NCBI RefSeq assembly: GCF_003387155.1
Contig: NZ_QUMT01000003.1
Location: 1,018,233-1,082,232 of the forward strand
Direction of reading: 5' to 3'
Source: Roseateles depolymerans
Lineage (GTDB): Bacteria; Pseudomonadota; Gammaproteobacteria; Burkholderiales; Burkholderiaceae_C
DNA: 64,000 nt
Both the position numbers and the translations under genes were made by a program. The stretch's first letter is position 1, and each line of letters opens with the position of its first letter. Under the pieces are notes generated by a model that worked only from the letters and a program-made list of their open reading frames with translations, made no database searches and had not been told where the DNA came from. Positions 61,627-64,000 of the stretch are shown in pieces.

Positions 61627-61995
61627 ATGCTGACCTCGTCCCCTCTCCCTCCCGCATCAGTCGGTGCCGCAGCGCCGGATGTTCCGCCCCATGCGCTGGA
61701 CATCGAGGCCCTGCGCGCCGCCGCCGGCCAGGCCGTCAAGGCCCTGAAGGTGATGGCCAATGAAGACCGGCTGCTGTTGCTGTGCCAGTTGTCGCAAGGC
61801 GAGATGAGTGTCGGCGAACTCGAAGCCGCGCTGGACATCCATCAACCCACCTTGTCCCAGCAACTGGGGGTGCTGCGTAACGAAGGCGTGGTGAACACCC
61901 GGCGGGACGGCAAGCGCATCTGCTACAGCCTGGCCGACCCGCGCCTGCTGCAGATCATGCAGCTGATGCATGCGCTGTACTGCCCGAAGGACTGA
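61627..61995 (+). CDS. ArsR-family thiol-sensing repressor (BigR/SqrR type)
   Basis: The protein has 122 residues from the ATG at 61627. The winged helix is ALKVMANEDRLLLLCQLSQGEMSVGELEAALDIHQPTLSQQLGVLRNEGVVNTRRDGKRICY. Cys53 and Cys119 are 66 residues apart, the same spacing I recall for the redox pair of BigR (42/108) and SqrR (41/107), which form a polysulfide bridge on exposure to reactive sulfur and leave DNA. The start is supported by conserved domain position rather than a strong ribosome site. YeeE genes follow directly. Confidence 0.9.
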   Translation: MLTSSPLPPASVGAAAPDVPPHALDIEALRAAAGQAVKALKVMANEDRLLLLCQLSQGEMSVGELEAALDIHQPTLSQQLGVLRNEGVVNTRRDGKRICYSLADPRLLQIMQLMHALYCPKD

Positions 61996-61998
61996 GCC

Positions 61999-62433
61999 AT
62001 GACGCTGGACCTGGCCTCTTTCACCCCGTGGACGTCGCTCGCCGGTGGCGTGCTCATCGGCGTCGCAGCGGCAATGCTGGTGCTGCTCAATGGCCGCATC
62101 GCCGGCATCAGCGGCATCGTCTCAGGGCTGCTGGCGCCGCGTCCGCAGGAAACATCCTGGCGGCTGGCCTTTGTAATCGGCCTCATGGCCTCGCCCGCGG
62201 TCTATGCCTGGGTGGCCACAGTGCCGGACCTGCACATCACCGCGAGCTGGCCCTGGCTGGTGCCCGCCGGGTTGCTGGTGGGCATTGGCACGCGGTATGG
62301 ATCGGGCTGCACCAGCGGACACGGCGTGTGCGGACTCTCCCGTCGCTCGCCCCGGTCGCTGGCCGCCACCGCCGCCTTCATGGGCGCCGGGTTCCTGACC
62401 GTCTTCATCGTTCGCCACCTGCTGGCCGTTTGA
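61999..62433 (+). CDS. YeeE/YedE-family sulfur transporter, first half
   Basis: A 144-residue membrane protein with four or so helices. The family core [23 protein letters not shown] contains the conserved Cys residues that carry thiosulfate or persulfide sulfur. It starts 3 bases after the ArsR gene and is followed by a second half-size member, so the pair probably forms a complete channel, as in PmpA/PmpB. Confidence 0.92.
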   Translation: MTLDLASFTPWTSLAGGVLIGVAAAMLVLLNGRIAGISGIVSGLLAPRPQETSWRLAFVIGLMASPAVYAWVATVPDLHITASWPWLVPAGLLVGIGTRYGSGCTSGHGVCGLSRRSPRSLAATAAFMGAGFLTVFIVRHLLAV

Positions 62434-62455
62434 TGGCCCCCCGACTGGAATCCCC

Positions 62456-62881
62456 ATGAGCCTTTTCACCGCCCTGCTGTCGGGCCTGATCTTCGGACTG
62501 GGCCTGCTGCTGTCCGGCATGGCGTCGCCGGCGAAGGTGCTTGGCTTTCTCGACCTTGCCGGCGCCTGGGACCCGTCCCTGGCGCTGGTGATGCTGGGCG
62601 CCGTCACCGTCGGCCTGGTCGCCTTTGCCGTGGCCGGGCAGCGGTCCCGGTCCCTGCTGGACCTGCCGATCCAGGACCCGCCCCGTCACCGCATCGACCG
62701 CCGGCTGATCGGCGGCAGCCTGCTGTTCGGCATCGGCTGGGGCCTGGCCGGCTTCTGTCCGGGCCCGGCGCTGGTGGCCCTGGGCATGGGCAGCGGGCAG
62801 GCGCTGGTGTTCTTTGCGGCCATGCTGGCCGGCATGAAGGCCTTCGACTGGATCGAGCGGCGCCGCGCGCCCCCGGCGTGA
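62456..62881 (+). CDS. YeeE/YedE-family sulfur transporter, second half
   Basis: A 141-residue membrane protein. The motif [20 protein letters not shown], with its Cys, and the opening [27 protein letters not shown] are the second YeeE/YedE type (PmpB-like). It begins 22 bases after the first half. Its stop is adjacent to the convergent modE stop (1 base apart). Confidence 0.92.
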   Translation: MSLFTALLSGLIFGLGLLLSGMASPAKVLGFLDLAGAWDPSLALVMLGAVTVGLVAFAVAGQRSRSLLDLPIQDPPRHRIDRRLIGGSLLFGIGWGLAGFCPGPALVALGMGSGQALVFFAAMLAGMKAFDWIERRRAPPA

Positions 62882-62882
62882 C

Positions 62883-63239
62883 TCAATCCGCCAGCATCTT
62901 CGTCAGCGTGCGGATGTCATCGGCGCAGTGCGCCTGGGCCCGCGCCTCGATCTGCCGGTAGAGCGCCACCAGCGCGCGCCCGCTGTCCGTCAGCACACTG
63001 CCGCCGCCCTGTGCCCCTCCCGCAGCGGTGGTCACCGCCGGCTCGCGCAGTGCGTGATTCAGCTCGTCGATCAGCAGCCAGGCCCGCCGGTAGGACATGC
63101 CCAGCGCCTTGGCCGCCGCGGTGATGGAACCGGCCTGGTCCAGGGCCTCCAGCAGCGCGATCTTGCCGGGGCCGATGGCCACCTGCTCGCCCTGCGTGAT
63201 GCGCATGCGCAGCTTGAATTCGGGGTGGACCGCGCTCAT
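62883..63239 (-). CDS. modE: Short ModE-type molybdenum regulator
   Basis: The protein has 118 residues from the ATG at 63239 (a GTG at 63245 is the alternative), with GGAGA about 9 bases upstream. It is the ModE DNA-binding domain: RMRITQGEQVAIGPGKIALLEALDQAGSITAAAKALGMSYRRAWLLIDELNHAL followed by GGGSVLTDSGRALVALYRQIEARAQ. The molybdate-binding TOBE/mop domains of E. coli ModE are absent. The ATG overlaps the stop of the preceding GGDEF gene (ATGA), so the two are coupled. It likely acts on the dyad upstream of modA. Confidence 0.9.
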   Translation of the reverse strand: MSAVHPEFKLRMRITQGEQVAIGPGKIALLEALDQAGSITAAAKALGMSYRRAWLLIDELNHALREPAVTTAAGGAQGGGSVLTDSGRALVALYRQIEARAQAHCADDIRTLTKMLAD

Positions 63240-64000
63240 CCCCACGGGGTCTCCGTGGACGCGGCTGCCGCAGGGGGCGCCATGTGCCAGCAGCCCCGGC
63301 CGGACGCCTTGGCCGCATACAGCGCATCATCGGCACGGGCCAGGAAGGCCACATCGCTTTCAGAGTCCGCCGTCGTGCAGGCCACGCCGATGCTGGTGGA
63401 CAGGTGCACGTCGGCGCCCATCACCTCCAGCGGCGCCTCCACCGCGCCCAGCAGCTTTTGCGCAAGGGCACCGGCCTCGGTGGGGGTCTTGAGGTTCTCG
63501 ACAATCAGCACGAATTCGTCGCCCGCCAGGCGGCACAGCACATCGGTTTCCCGCACGGCGGCGCGCACGCGCGCGGCGAAGGTCTGCAGCACGACGTCAC
63601 CGGCCGCATGGCCCAGGGTGTCGTTGACCTGCTTGAAGTGATCCAGGTCCATGAACATCAGCGCCAGCATGTTGCCGCTGCGCCGGGCGCGGGCCAGTGC
63701 TTCGGACAAACGCTGGTCAAACTGGCGCCGGTTGGGCAGGCCGGTCAGCGGATCGACGCGGCTGAGCTGGTCCAGCTCCCGCTCCACCTGCTTGAAAGCC
63801 GTCACGTCCGTGCTGAGGGTGTAGACCCCTGCCACGGTGCCGTCCGCCCGCAGGTCGGGCACGTATTCGGTGAGCAGGTCCCGCATCACGCCGTTGGACT
63901 CCGAGCGTGTCTCGAAGCGCTGCCGCACACCGGCCAGCGCGCCCTTGAGCGCCGGCAGGCGCTGCTCGTACAGCACCGGGCCGATGGTCTCCAGCAGCGT
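63236..64000 (-). CDS. PAS-GGDEF diguanylate cyclase, 3' part
   Basis: The frame is open at the window end, so the N-terminus is missing; 254 residues are seen. The tail of a PAS/PAC domain (YVPDLRADGTVAGVYTLSTDVTAFKQVEREL) precedes a GGDEF domain with DPLTGLPNRRQFDQRL, FMDLDHFKQVNDTLGH and the active site as AGDEF (CRLAGDEFVLIV). An RxxD inhibitory site (RETD) lies 5 residues before. The AGDEF variant still usually supports c-di-GMP synthesis. Its stop overlaps the modE start. Confidence 0.92.
   Translation of the reverse strand, partial: TLLETIGPVLYEQRLPALKGALAGVRQRFETRSESNGVMRDLLTEYVPDLRADGTVAGVYTLSTDVTAFKQVERELDQLSRVDPLTGLPNRRQFDQRLSEALARARRSGNMLALMFMDLDHFKQVNDTLGHAAGDVVLQTFAARVRAAVRETDVLCRLAGDEFVLIVENLKTPTEAGALAQKLLGAVEAPLEVMGADVHLSTSIGVACTTADSESDVAFLARADDALYAAKASGRGCWHMAPPAAAASTETPWG

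Overview
The window is GC-rich, densely coded bacterial DNA. High-GC codon use, TonB-dependent receptors, a Zn-ribbon gene after ilvE, and the lplT-alr-arfB-radA-ilvE group all suggest a beta-proteobacterium of the order Burkholderiales, perhaps Roseateles/Mitsuaria-like. The genus is an inference; no rRNA or marker typing is possible here.

Layout. Positions 1-14473 look like a locus for scavenging or recycling peptidoglycan: the end of a YngK/DigH-like glycosidase, a TonB-dependent receptor, a BadF-type N-acetylglucosamine kinase, a lipoprotein amidase (AmiD-like), a five-gene peptide ABC transporter (dppB-C-D-F, then dppA), a LysR regulator, a D-Ala-D-Ala dipeptidase and an exported LD-carboxypeptidase. 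Next come a DUF3857/transglutaminase membrane protein, a PBP4-type DD-peptidase (dacB), a second TonB receptor with an MFS transporter, and a trypsin-like protease with a small partner gene.

Positions 25342-29290 (minus strand) hold a three-gene signalling operon: a small unknown protein, a double-domain KaiC-like ATPase, and a GGDEF-histidine kinase-receiver hybrid. After it lies a less GC-rich patch with an AlkB-like dioxygenase and about 490 bases without a gene. The 30.6-51.9 kb stretch is mostly housekeeping and accessory metabolism: LD-carboxypeptidase with D-amino-acid dehydrogenase, aromatic aminotransferase, thioesterase, M20 peptidase, glutathione peroxidase, transporters, SGNH hydrolase, lplT, alr, arfB, a membrane-anchored HExxH protein, radA, ilvE, small proteins, a YheT-like hydrolase and a cytochrome c5.

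A tRNA-Arg(CCG) lies at 52211-52285, followed by 13-base tandem repeats and two tandem paralogous lipoproteins. The right end carries an aldo/keto reductase, a divergent AraC/SDR pair, modABC, a persulfide-type sulfur module (metallo-beta-lactamase protein, thiol-sensing ArsR repressor, two YeeE/YedE half-transporters), a short ModE, and a GGDEF protein cut by the window edge. A dyad upstream of modA and AT-rich repeats between the sulfur genes are candidate operators for the ModE and ArsR regulators encoded nearby.

No CRISPR array, insertion sequence, rRNA or prophage was seen.
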